Positions 8,940 through 17,219 of a DNA stretch of 64,000 nt are shown piece by piece. Origin of the DNA: Lachnospiraceae bacterium UBA4338 (GTDB taxonomy: Bacteria > Bacillota > Clostridia > Lachnospirales > Lachnospiraceae); the NCBI GenBank assembly GCA_002393735.1, contig DGTK01000010.1, positions 13,845 through 77,844 of the forward strand, in the 5' to 3' direction. How positions within the stretch are numbered: position 1 is the first letter of the stretch; each line of letters opens with the position of its first letter. Under the pieces are notes generated by a model. That model ran no database searches, was not told the DNA's origin, and saw nothing but the letters and a program-made list of their open reading frames with translations. Both the position numbers and the translations under genes were made by a program.

Positions 8940-10238
8940 TCACACTTCCAAATCTTCTTCGAATATCATTCCTGTTGATGGGAATATCTCACCAAATCCC
9001 AGATCCTGCGCCTTGAAATGCACAATCTTCTCATTTGTCATGGTTACGTCCATAAGTATCCTTGAGATTCTGCCATTTCTTATTGGAAAATCCTTAAGCT
9101 TGAACTCTGCCACTGCTCCCGGCTTTCCATTAGGTCTTTCAATGTAAATATTAATTACATTGGTATCCTTGATTATAACCTCTGCCTGACCGTGAACATC
9201 ATACCAGTTAAGTCCTGCAGGAACCACATTAATCACTTCATCCTTGCCGGCAGTATTCACCTTAAGTCCGATTCCGATTTTGAGTTTGCCTTTACCCATG
9301 TAAACCACATCCTCTTCGAAATTGGATGGAACCACCTTCTCCAAAGCCGCTATGCATGCGCCTTTGCTAAACAAGTTATTACCTTTAAATACTCTTCTGT
9401 TCTTACATAAAAACTTAATTGAATTCTTAAGCCAGTCTCCCGCAAGACCGTCTCCAATCAAGAAGACTGAAGAGTAAATTTTATTCTCCATAAAGCCTGA
9501 TACAATCTCCTGGAACTTGCTGTCCCTAAGTTCATATACAGCCTCACTTACTTCCTCAAATTTGTAATCCCTGTGCTCATCTGCAAAGACACTTACAAAA
9601 TTAGGCTTTGCAAAAGTATTCTTCTCTAATGAATAAATATTAAGATATCCAAGAGATGAATCACAAAGCAGCACATTATACTTACTCAAATCACTTTCCT
9701 GTCCCACCATGTAATAGAAGAAGCTTTCTTCATAGTCCATCATTTCAAGTTTGTCATTTGGTACCTGAATGAGTTTTGGAACCTTACGGAAAATATTAAC
9801 CAGTCTTTCATCCAGCTTCGGTGTTGCAATGCATATGCCCATAACCTTTTCAGGTGTGGTCATAACTGAAAGCAGGCCAAGACTCTTTTTGATAAATAAA
9901 AGCAGCAGGTCTTCCGCTCTGTAGAGTTCCCCTTCCACGTTAATATTCTCATCCGCCAGGGCTCTTTCATAGAGATTCTTAATTAAACCGCCATCCCTGT
10001 CCTTCTCGGCTTCCAGGGCTTCATTACCAAACACCCATGCCTTTGTGGAACGGCGCCTTAAGATAACAAGCGGAATATTGAATTCCTCCGCACCTGTAAT
10101 GGTACTTAATGTCTCAGGAGTACGCTCATCAATTCTGCAGTATGAAATCTGCGCAAACTCCGGATTAATATCGTAGCCAACTACATATTTATCTTTACTT
10201 ATTTTGTCAAATACATCCTTGATACTGTCTGATATCAT
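8940..10238 (-). CDS. minimal Hsp70-like ATPase (DUF5716-type)
   Basis: A 432-residue protein that resembles a cut-down Hsp70. Residues 19-35 (VVGYDIN then FAQISYC) fit the phosphate-1 loop of the actin/Hsp70 ATPase fold. VLLCDSSLGY near 210 fits phosphate-2. VFLIGDGLAG near 260 and FSKGACIAAL near 290 fit the adenosine motif. The last 120 residues resemble the beta substrate-binding domain of Hsp70 (AEFKLKDFPIRNG, then MTNEKIVHFKAQD). The alpha-helical lid is absent. I recall the family as DUF5716 in Lachnospiraceae. It is flanked by the large solenoid gene (12 nt) and the TPR gene (4 nt). The ATPase fold is an inference from motifs. Confidence 0.7.
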   Translation of the reverse strand: MISDSIKDVFDKISKDKYVVGYDINPEFAQISYCRIDERTPETLSTITGAEEFNIPLVILRRRSTKAWVFGNEALEAEKDRDGGLIKNLYERALADENINVEGELYRAEDLLLLFIKKSLGLLSVMTTPEKVMGICIATPKLDERLVNIFRKVPKLIQVPNDKLEMMDYEESFFYYMVGQESDLSKYNVLLCDSSLGYLNIYSLEKNTFAKPNFVSVFADEHRDYKFEEVSEAVYELRDSKFQEIVSGFMENKIYSSVFLIGDGLAGDWLKNSIKFLCKNRRVFKGNNLFSKGACIAALEKVVPSNFEEDVVYMGKGKLKIGIGLKVNTAGKDEVINVVPAGLNWYDVHGQAEVIIKDTNVINIYIERPNGKPGAVAEFKLKDFPIRNGRISRILMDVTMTNEKIVHFKAQDLGFGEIFPSTGMIFEEDLEV

Positions 10239-10250
10239 TTACCTACCAAC

Positions 10251-13200
10251 CTATTTGAATATCATTCTGGTTAAATAATCTTTTTTAATATACTCTTTAA
10301 GCATCTCTTCTGAATATGTATAATCATTCATCTTACGTGCTATCTCAGCTTCATTAAGAAGTGAATATCTCCATGATACGCCACTCGCGGCATCATCTTT
10401 TTGACGAAGCACTGAACTTTGCGTAAGCATCTCTTTATTATTAAGTTCCTCAGTAATGTAATACTGAATTGCTTCATCCGAGAACAGGATAAAATCACTG
10501 ACGAATATTCCGCCATAAAGATTTACCATTTCATCCCTGTGATATTCATTCTCCTTATCAGCTTCTCTTTCAATTGAATAATGGATTATTACCCTGCTTC
10601 TGTTATCACCCTTATACTGGACAAAAGCCCTGTCCGTAAACCTAAGAAGTCCCGGAACCATGGATATATATTCCATAAAGAATGGGAAGCATCTGTCATT
10701 TCTGATTTCTTCTTCAATAAGTCTTGTAACAAGTTCCTTGTTAAGAAGAGTTTTATCCTTATCGCTGAGGAACTGAAGAAGCGCCAGCTTACATACTCTT
10801 GGCATTTTTTCACCATCAGCAAGGAAGCCTTCTATATGGGCAAATATATCATCATTTATCATGCCCTCTTTTACGAAAAATTCATATGCAGAACTTGCAA
10901 GGAAAGCCTTCTGCAAATCAGCACTTCCGTTCAAATGAACATATTCTTCAAAATATAACATCTTGGAAGATGAATATATTCCACTGAATAAGAACTGCAT
11001 TAATATCTTCTCAAGCAGCGGGAATGTCTCAACCTGAAATTCTTTACTTACTTCATAAAGCACTCTTAAATCCGCAGTTGTTCCATCCATGTTCTTAACA
11101 AGATATGTAAGAATATTCTGATCATATTTATCTCTTCTGTAGATATAACCACTTAAATCCACAAGATAAGGATCTTCGTCAAAATCCCTTCTTTCAAGAA
11201 GTCTTGAACAAAGCCTTAATATTGTCTTGTCTTCCACATGATAAGGTCCATATTCACATACATATTTAAAGGCCTCATCATACATACCAAGAGATACCAT
11301 GATCTGAATCAAATCTCCCCTGTCTGATGGAGATATTACACTCATATCCGGGTCAGCCAGAAGTTCATCCAGATTCTTTATATCATCAATGGAATGATAA
11401 TATTTAATCAGCTTGACCATCAGTTCATCATGATAGGATTTAACCACTCTGTCTGAATCATATAATCTTTCATAATAAACCAGATTCTGCTCATCTATTG
11501 CATCATCATTATTGCCTTCTTCGCTGAAGTAGATACAAGGTCCCATACCCTTGGTATCAAAACTTCTCACATAAGTAATTAACTGTTCATCATCAATTAC
11601 TTTCCTAACTTTGATATGCTCGTTGTCCACATATCTGTTATGTCTGTCATCTTCCAAAACTATGCAGTAATCCCTGCTGTATATCGGGAGATATGCCTTA
11701 CCGTCAATGATTCTTGCCTGGAATTCCTTACTTGCCTTGCCATGAATAATAATAACCATGGAAGCCTTAGGATTAGTTACCTCAATCTCATGCATGAAGA
11801 TAAGTGGCACAGCCCTCTCAATATTATCCTCATTAATCATATTTGTTGTAATATAATCCCTGTATAATTTTGATAATGACGAATTAATATGCCCCTCATT
11901 AAGCTGATCTTTAAGGAATCTCTCAATGCCCTCCAAGAAATTAAGGGCAATATCCGGATACTTGTCCTTATTATCCATAACCTTACGGATAAGATAAGAC
12001 TGCTTCTCATATCCAAGACTGTTCTTGTATGTGAAATACATCATGATAATCTGCTTGAGTTCTATATTCTCGTCCATCGGAAGCGAATACATATAAAACT
12101 CATAAAGTCTTGTCAGTCTGATGTCTTCTTCTACCGCCTTTTCATACCATCTGAAATCTTCCCTGCCAACCTTATTACCCTTCATAAGGTATGAACAGAC
12201 AGACGATAATGCCATCTTGTTTGGATTCTTGTTATAGATATAAACCAGCGCATTATAAATCGTTCTGTCAAAAGTCCTGTCCCTGTTGGCAAGAAAATCA
12301 ATTCTCTCAGCGACTCTCTCATCAATCGCATCATACTTAAGTGCAAATCTCACAAGACTTCTTTCGAAGTCGCCAAGCTCAGTCACCAAAGCCGGATTAG
12401 CCTTGGCAAGAATAAGCGCCTGCGCTAAGAATAATGGGGAACTTACGCCTAAGTAATATTCTTCTTTTATAAATTCATATTTCTTATCTTTCTTAACAGC
12501 ATATTCTTCCTGCAGGAACATATGCACATAGGCGATTATGGTATTATCCTTATTTCTGTGATATACCTTCTTAACCTTGTGCGCTGCCTTGTCCACATAT
12601 GATGTGCTTCTGTCAGCCATTGCAGTCAAGTAAAGATAATATGCATATATCTCTTCTCCTGCCTTGAAGCTGTCAATCTCAGGTCCAACCTTCTCCAAAG
12701 AATATCTCGCATCCTTTACTCTGTCCTCAGCAATTAATACCTGAATCTTAAGAAGGGCTGACCACAATTCGGAGATTTTATCACCTCTTAACATTACCGC
12801 ATAATTGGTAATCTTCTTTGCAAAATCCCCGAGCTCAATTTTACCTATCTCATAAAGAACATAGGCGCGCTCAATATCCATTATTATCTTCTTTGTGTAA
12901 TACTCGGATGTTGATGTAATATCGATTGCTTTATTATTAATTACAACCGGAATAATGATATCCCCATTGTAATGTTCTACGTGAATATTAAGATAATTAA
13001 AGCCTGTATGCAGGGCTCCTTTATTAATCTCATATCTTACAACACATTCCCTGTCTTCAAAATCATTTATGTGATATTCCGTCTTCTCAGTAACAATCTG
13101 AAGGTCGTCAGCATAAACCTTAAATCCTGTTGCACCATAAGTAGAGGCGTAGATCTTAAACTCGCCTTTTGTATCCATAACAGTATTAAGATTAATCTTT

Positions 13201-13799
13201 GACACGCTTGAAGATAAGGATACCCTGGATTTCTTTCTGATTCCAACCAGGAACTCATCCACATACTGCTCATTATATCTTCTTGAGGATAAAGCCCTGT
13301 ACATTCCAAGATATCTTGCATCCGGTCCTTTAAGAAGATTAATAAACTCCGGAGAATAGAAAACAGTTACAGCCTCGTCAAAATTATCTGCAGCCAGATT
13401 GGCAAAATGGAACAGATTACGAATCTCTCCCTTGGTAGAATCAATATAAGAGCCTGACATATGTGCCTTATATGGAATTACATATTCACCTTTATTGGAT
13501 ACAATCTGGAACTCTCCTTCGATTTCATCACCTTCAGCCATGCCGGTGGAATCAAAGGTAAAAGAACATACTGACTCCATTCCCTTGAAATAATCAGAAG
13601 TCAAGTACATCCTTGAGCCTGTAACATAGATATACCCCTCCATAGGGGTATCAGATGTGTTGATAATATTGAATTCGCCACTCTTCTTAGCCTCTGATAA
13701 GAAATCCAGTTCTATGCTTCCACAAGAGAATTCGAGACCCGGTGTACGATCAGAAAAATCATAATTATCTTCTATCATGGATTGAACGATATTTCTCAA
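10251..13799 (-). CDS. large helical-solenoid protein (DUF5717-type)
   Basis: A 1182-residue protein, first gene of the minus-strand run. The start is TTG at 13799, chosen because AAGGAG precedes it by a good distance; an ATG lies seven codons on. The N-terminal 290 residues are beta-rich and look like two Ig-type domains, one ending in HTGFNYLNIHVEH. From about 300 to 1180 the sequence is mostly amphipathic helices in the manner of an alpha-solenoid, with a beta insertion near 690-760. No signal peptide or membrane segment is seen. I recall such proteins as DUF5717 next to DUF5716. It may be the client, scaffold or partner of the Hsp70-like ATPase. Function unknown. Confidence 0.75.
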   Translation of the reverse strand: MRNIVQSMIEDNYDFSDRTPGLEFSCGSIELDFLSEAKKSGEFNIINTSDTPMEGYIYVTGSRMYLTSDYFKGMESVCSFTFDSTGMAEGDEIEGEFQIVSNKGEYVIPYKAHMSGSYIDSTKGEIRNLFHFANLAADNFDEAVTVFYSPEFINLLKGPDARYLGMYRALSSRRYNEQYVDEFLVGIRKKSRVSLSSSVSKINLNTVMDTKGEFKIYASTYGATGFKVYADDLQIVTEKTEYHINDFEDRECVVRYEINKGALHTGFNYLNIHVEHYNGDIIIPVVINNKAIDITSTSEYYTKKIIMDIERAYVLYEIGKIELGDFAKKITNYAVMLRGDKISELWSALLKIQVLIAEDRVKDARYSLEKVGPEIDSFKAGEEIYAYYLYLTAMADRSTSYVDKAAHKVKKVYHRNKDNTIIAYVHMFLQEEYAVKKDKKYEFIKEEYYLGVSSPLFLAQALILAKANPALVTELGDFERSLVRFALKYDAIDERVAERIDFLANRDRTFDRTIYNALVYIYNKNPNKMALSSVCSYLMKGNKVGREDFRWYEKAVEEDIRLTRLYEFYMYSLPMDENIELKQIIMMYFTYKNSLGYEKQSYLIRKVMDNKDKYPDIALNFLEGIERFLKDQLNEGHINSSLSKLYRDYITTNMINEDNIERAVPLIFMHEIEVTNPKASMVIIIHGKASKEFQARIIDGKAYLPIYSRDYCIVLEDDRHNRYVDNEHIKVRKVIDDEQLITYVRSFDTKGMGPCIYFSEEGNNDDAIDEQNLVYYERLYDSDRVVKSYHDELMVKLIKYYHSIDDIKNLDELLADPDMSVISPSDRGDLIQIMVSLGMYDEAFKYVCEYGPYHVEDKTILRLCSRLLERRDFDEDPYLVDLSGYIYRRDKYDQNILTYLVKNMDGTTADLRVLYEVSKEFQVETFPLLEKILMQFLFSGIYSSSKMLYFEEYVHLNGSADLQKAFLASSAYEFFVKEGMINDDIFAHIEGFLADGEKMPRVCKLALLQFLSDKDKTLLNKELVTRLIEEEIRNDRCFPFFMEYISMVPGLLRFTDRAFVQYKGDNRSRVIIHYSIEREADKENEYHRDEMVNLYGGIFVSDFILFSDEAIQYYITEELNNKEMLTQSSVLRQKDDAASGVSWRYSLLNEAEIARKMNDYTYSEEMLKEYIKKDYLTRMIFK

Positions 13800-13835
13800 A
13801 ACTCTCTCCTTATTCCTATCAGGTTACTTTAAGTG

Positions 13836-13863
13836 TTGATTTTTGCGTTCGATGTTATATAAT
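13836..13863 (+). promoter_or_regulatory. promoter for the aminotransferase gene
   Basis: TTGATT at 13836-13841 and a perfect TATAAT at 13858-13863 are separated by 16 nt. The expected start near 13870 gives a leader of about 90 nt. It faces the minus-strand promoter at 13910-13939, so the two leaders would overlap. Confidence 0.55.
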
Positions 13864-13909
13864 GATTTAAGGCATTTAACTTGCCATCAAACACAAAAAA
13901 CCTTTGTAT

Positions 13910-13939
13910 ATTCTACCATAAAACAGGGGTAATTATCAA
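13910..13939 (-). promoter_or_regulatory. promoter for the solenoid/Hsp70-like operon
   Basis: On the minus strand TTGATA (13939-13934) and TAGAAT (13915-13910) are spaced by 18 nt. Transcription would start near 13903 and give a leader of about 100 nt before the TTG start at 13799. It may drive the whole run down to the left edge, since no terminator was found within it. Confidence 0.55.
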
Positions 13940-13958
13940 CAAAAGAACATAGGTATAT

Positions 13959-15056
13959 ATGATGAATAAAAAAGAAATTTTTCATGGAAGCGATATTGAA
14001 CGAATCGCTGAAATATACAATATAGATATTAATTCCATCATTAAGTTTGGAGCTAATGTTAATCCTTTGGGCCTGTCCGGGAATTTTCTTAAGAAGATGC
14101 CTGATCTTCTGGACAGAATAACCGCCTACCCTGACAGGGATTACGTCAGTTTAAGAAAGCACCTTTCTGAATATGTGAATACTCCATATGAGAATATTAT
14201 CGTGGGTAACGGTACATCGGAACTTATTAACTTAAGTATCAGAGCTGTTAACCCGGGAAATGCTACAATTATAGCTCCTGCATATTCAGAATATGCCAAT
14301 TCTCTTGAGAAAATCGGTTCTAAATGCAAGTACGCTTCACTTAAGAAAGAGAATGATTTTATCCTTAAAGAAGATCAGATAGATGATTTATTTGATGGTG
14401 ATACAAAAATGCTCATCACCTGTAATCCTAACAATCCTACATCTACCCTGATTGACAGGGATATGATGATAAAGATTCTTGATAAGGCTGTTCAAAAAAA
14501 TGCCTTTGTTTTGGTGGATGAAACCTATATTGAGTTTACACCGGATGTTAAGATATATAGCAGTATACCGTTATGTGAGAAATATAAAAATCTTATTGTT
14601 TTAAGAGGAATCAGTAAGTTCTTCGCATCCCCTGGCCTTCGCTTTGGATATGCCATCTGCTCAGATGAGAACTTAAGAGCGGCAATCCTTTCTTCTCAGG
14701 ACCCATGGAGCGTTAACTCTCTTGCCGAATGTGGAGTTCCTCTTCTACTGGAAGATAAGGAATATATTGAGAAAAGCAGTAATTACATTCACAAAGAACG
14801 TGAATTCGTATATAATGAGTTAAGTCAGCTAAAAACTCTTACAGTATATAAGCCATATGCCAATTTTATTTTATGTCATATCCATGACAGCAATTACAGT
14901 TCAGCGGATTTATTTGACATATGTATTAAAAAAGGCTATATGATAAGAGACTGTCAGACCTTCCAGACTCTGGATGATACATATTTCAGATTCTGCTTTA
15001 TGGAGCATGAGCACAATGAAGGATTAATTAAGACTATTAAAGAGTACTTAAAGTAA
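13959..15056 (+). CDS. class I/II PLP aminotransferase (HisC/CobD-like)
   Basis: A 365-residue fold-type I PLP enzyme. The opening FHGSD and NVNPLG resemble CobD threonine-phosphate decarboxylase and HisC histidinol-phosphate aminotransferase. NPNNPTS binds the cofactor region, DETYIEF holds the Asp for the pyridine nitrogen, and VLRGISKFFASPGLRFGY carries the Schiff-base Lys. No cobalamin or histidine genes lie nearby, so the substrate is open. Two ATG codons in tandem (13959 and 13962) follow a weak AGGTATAT site; either may be used. The gene is alone on the plus strand, driven by the promoter at 13836-13863. Its 3' end runs into a GC-rich palindrome at 15064-15078. Confidence 0.85.
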   Translation: MMNKKEIFHGSDIERIAEIYNIDINSIIKFGANVNPLGLSGNFLKKMPDLLDRITAYPDRDYVSLRKHLSEYVNTPYENIIVGNGTSELINLSIRAVNPGNATIIAPAYSEYANSLEKIGSKCKYASLKKENDFILKEDQIDDLFDGDTKMLITCNPNNPTSTLIDRDMMIKILDKAVQKNAFVLVDETYIEFTPDVKIYSSIPLCEKYKNLIVLRGISKFFASPGLRFGYAICSDENLRAAILSSQDPWSVNSLAECGVPLLLEDKEYIEKSSNYIHKEREFVYNELSQLKTLTVYKPYANFILCHIHDSNYSSADLFDICIKKGYMIRDCQTFQTLDDTYFRFCFMEHEHNEGLIKTIKEYLK

Positions 15057-15095
15057 ACAAACGCGCGTCGCAGCGCGAGCGGCAAATTAAAAAAA

Positions 15096-15101
15096 TATAA
15101 T
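15096..15101 (+). promoter_or_regulatory. possible -10 box for mrp
   Basis: A perfect TATAAT follows an A-rich stretch, but no good -35 box is seen 17 nt upstream. If used, the transcript starts near 15108 and the whole G-rich repeat array lies in the 5' leader of the Mrp gene. Confidence 0.35.
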
Positions 15102-15119
15102 GCTTACACTTAGTGTGCC

Positions 15120-15331
15120 CCGGGTGGGGTGCCGGGCTTAAAGGTACTTCCCGGGTGGGTGCCGGGCTTGCAGGTACTTCCCGGGTGGGGTGCCAGGCTT
15201 GCAGGTACTTCCTGTGAGAGGTACCGGGCTTGCAGGTACTTCCTGGGTGGGGTGCCGGCTTGCAGGTACTTCCTGGATGGGGTGCCGGGTTTGCGGGTAC
15301 TTCCTGGGTGGGGTGCCGGGGTGTGGGCGGC
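15120..15331 (+). repeat. G-rich 31-bp tandem repeat array
   Basis: About six and a half imperfect copies of a 30-31 nt unit lie head to tail (units near 15120, 15151, 15181, 15212, 15243, 15273 and a partial one from 15304). The core of each is GGTGCCGGGCTTGCAGGTAC with a GGGTGG stretch before it. The unit is far richer in GC than its surroundings. The final part, 15305-15331, is identical over 27 nt to 27105-27131 and has four G-runs with short loops, the pattern of an intramolecular G-quadruplex. The array ends 13 nt before the start codon of the Mrp gene, next to its ribosome binding site. Confidence 0.9.
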
Positions 15332-15344
15332 AAAGGAGAAAAAC

Positions 15345-16166
15345 ATGGACGGATGTACACATGATTGTAGTAGTTGCGGTGCTGACTGTGCAAGCAGACA
15401 GCCTGAAAGTCTGATTGAGGAACCTAATAACCTCTCTCACATCAAAAAAGTAATCGCAGTTGTATCAGGTAAGGGAGGAGTTGGTAAGTCACTTGTTACA
15501 TCAATGCTTACAGTAACCATGCAGCGCCGTGATAAGCACTGCGGTATCCTGGATGCTGATATTACAGGACCTTCAATTCCAAAGATTTTTGGTATCAACG
15601 AGAAGGCTACGGGTTCCGAGTTAGGTATCTACCCGGCCAAGACCAAATTTGGCACAGATATCGTATCTGTAAATATGTTTTTGGAGAACCCTGCTGATCC
15701 TGTTGTATGGCGTGGACCTGTTATTGCAGGAACAGTTAAGCAGTTCTGGACAGATGTTATCTGGGAGAATGAAGATTATCTCTTCATCGATATGCCTCCA
15801 GGAACAGGCGATGTACCTCTTACAGTATTCCAGTCTATTCCTGTTAACGGAATCGTAATTGTAACCTCTCCTCAGGAACTGGTTTCAATGATCGTTGAAA
15901 AGGCTGTTAAGATGGCTAATTTAATGAGCATTCCTGTACTGGGAATTGTCGAGAATATGTCATATTTCAAATGTCCTGACTGTGGCAAGGAGCATAAGAT
16001 TTATGGTGAAAGCCATATCGAAGACATTGCTGCCAGATATGACATTAAGAATATTGCCAAGCTTCCAATCAATCCTGAACTGGCAGCTCAGTGCGATAAA
16101 GGTCTTATCGAATTATTCGAGGGAGATTATTTAGAGAAGTTTGCTGATGAACTTGAAAAAATCTGA
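15345..16166 (+). CDS. mrp: Mrp/NBP35-family Fe-S cluster carrier ATPase
   Basis: A 273-residue P-loop NTPase. The start ATG 15345 follows AAAGGAG; a longer frame exists upstream but it only translates the tandem repeat. The N-terminus has a Cys-rich stretch (CTHDCSSCGADC), as in Nbp35-like proteins. The deviant Walker A GKGGVGKS follows at about residue 45, then DADITGPS, and the CPDC pair that holds a shared Fe-S cluster at the dimer interface. The family carries Fe-S clusters to target enzymes in the cytoplasm. It has its own leader with the G-rich repeat and a strong terminator downstream, so it is probably monocistronic. Confidence 0.93.
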   Translation: MDGCTHDCSSCGADCASRQPESLIEEPNNLSHIKKVIAVVSGKGGVGKSLVTSMLTVTMQRRDKHCGILDADITGPSIPKIFGINEKATGSELGIYPAKTKFGTDIVSVNMFLENPADPVVWRGPVIAGTVKQFWTDVIWENEDYLFIDMPPGTGDVPLTVFQSIPVNGIVIVTSPQELVSMIVEKAVKMANLMSIPVLGIVENMSYFKCPDCGKEHKIYGESHIEDIAARYDIKNIAKLPINPELAAQCDKGLIELFEGDYLEKFADELEKI

Positions 16167-16192
16167 TAATTAAAACTGATTTAAAACACAGG

Positions 16193-16222
16193 AAAAGGGT
16201 GGCCGTCACAAGCCACCCTTTT
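16193..16222. terminator. bidirectional rho-independent terminator
   Basis: AAAAGGGTGGC (16193-16203) pairs with GCCACCCTTTT (16212-16222) around an 8-nt loop. A/T runs on both sides let it serve mrp on the plus strand and the YjfB-like gene on the minus strand. Confidence 0.88.
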
Positions 16223-16248
16223 ATTGTTTTCATTAGTTTAATTATTCG

Positions 16249-16440
16249 TTATACCATCACATCGAAATTAGCACCAACACTAGGATTAACTGATAATTCC
16301 ATTGCTGAACTGTCAATCATGGAAGTGATAGCATCGCCGGCTACATCCGCCATATCCATTGCATTACTAAGCATCTTAGCGCTCACTGCCTGCATTACAT
16401 TGCTCTGAGCCATATTCATTGATAAAGCTGCTATGTCCAT
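16249..16440 (-). CDS. YjfB-like small protein
   Basis: A 63-residue protein opening MDIAALSMNMAQSNVMQAVS and containing MLSNAMD, the layout of the YjfB family (annotated as putative motility protein). It is rich in Ala, Met and Ser and lacks a membrane segment. AGGAGGG at 16451-16457 precedes the ATG at 16440 by a good distance, which supports real translation. In Bacillus the family member lies in the sigma-D regulon; the true function is not established. No flagellar genes are in this window. It is flanked by a terminator downstream and seems to be a single-gene unit. Confidence 0.8.
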   Translation of the reverse strand: MDIAALSMNMAQSNVMQAVSAKMLSNAMDMADVAGDAITSMIDSSAMELSVNPSVGANFDVMV

Positions 16441-16531
16441 TGTGTGCTTCCCTCCTGTTCTTTCGATGTAACTACATTATAAATCCCCAATTTTTATAAT
16501 GCAATACTCCTAATTATTAAGTTTATATAAA

Positions 16532-17095
16532 CTAATTTCTTGTGCCAAATTCAATTCTTTTAGCCATCTCATCCTTAGCTTCTGTTCCCTGCATATATTC
16601 TAAAATTGCAAGACCAAAATCCACGGAGCAACCCATTCCCGGAGCTGTAATAAAGTTGCCGTCAACTACAACTTTCTTATCCATAATTACCTCTGCCCCC
16701 TTAAGTTCTTCTTCAAATCCCGGGAAGCAGCATGCCTTATGTCCCTCAAGAAGTCCTCTTTTTCCAAGAATGCTTGGAGCCGCACAGATAGCCGCAATCG
16801 GATTACCCTTCTTAGATAAAACATCAATTGCATTATTAACTGTGGGATCCTTGTCAAGATTGAGCGTTCCCGGCATTCCTCCCGGAAGAACCAGCATATA
16901 AACATCATTCCAGTTAATGTTCTCAACCAAAGTATCACAATTAAGCACTATGCCATGTGAACTGGCGATTGTCTTATTACCCCCTACCGCAGCAATGGTA
17001 ATATCAATTCTGGATCTTCTTAAGATATCCACCACTGTAAGTGCTTCGATTTCTTCAACTCCGTTTGCCATGCATATTACTACTTTTTTATCCAT
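16532..17095 (-). CDS. DJ-1/PfpI family protein (YajL-like)
   Basis: A 187-residue protein of the DJ-1 superfamily. The start is set at ATG 17095 because GGAGGT stands just upstream; the longer frame to 17161 adds 22 residues without family similarity. GVEEIEA has the conserved Glu, and AAICAAPSIL has the nucleophile-elbow Cys. LPGGMPG forms the oxyanion-side loop. Members are implicated in protein or nucleotide deglycation, glyoxal metabolism or oxidative stress; which applies here cannot be told. It appears to be monocistronic; a terminator hairpin at 17167-17199 lies upstream and separates it from the binding-protein gene. Confidence 0.9.
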   Translation of the reverse strand: MDKKVVICMANGVEEIEALTVVDILRRSRIDITIAAVGGNKTIASSHGIVLNCDTLVENINWNDVYMLVLPGGMPGTLNLDKDPTVNNAIDVLSKKGNPIAAICAAPSILGKRGLLEGHKACCFPGFEEELKGAEVIMDKKVVVDGNFITAPGMGCSVDFGLAILEYMQGTEAKDEMAKRIEFGTRN

Positions 17096-17166
17096 AAGAA
17101 TACCTCCATAAGACACATCTATGTTTTTAATAATTTTAACACCGACGGGGATAATATACAACTTGA

Positions 17167-17199
17167 AAAGGGACTTTGCTAATGCTGCAAAGTCCCTTT
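17167..17199 (-). terminator. terminator after the binding-protein gene
   Basis: AAAGGGACTTTG (17167-17178) pairs perfectly with CAAAGTCCCTTT (17188-17199) around a 9-nt loop. It lies 20 nt after the stop of the 828-residue lipoprotein gene on the minus strand. The T-run is short. Confidence 0.8.
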
Positions 17200-17219
17200 A
17201 ATGTGAACTAAATAATCAA

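Noticed and set aside
15064..15078. Terminator of the aminotransferase gene
   Set aside because: CGCGC and GCGCG pair in a short GC hairpin, but no T-run follows on the plus strand; the A-run after it would only suit the other strand.
15120..15331. CRISPR array
   Set aside because: The units are contiguous, diverged from each other and have no unique spacers; no cas genes are near.
15129..15344. N-terminal extension of the Mrp protein in the same frame
   Set aside because: It only translates the G-rich tandem repeat, which stays open in several frames; AAAGGAG stands directly before ATG 15345, and the family begins there.
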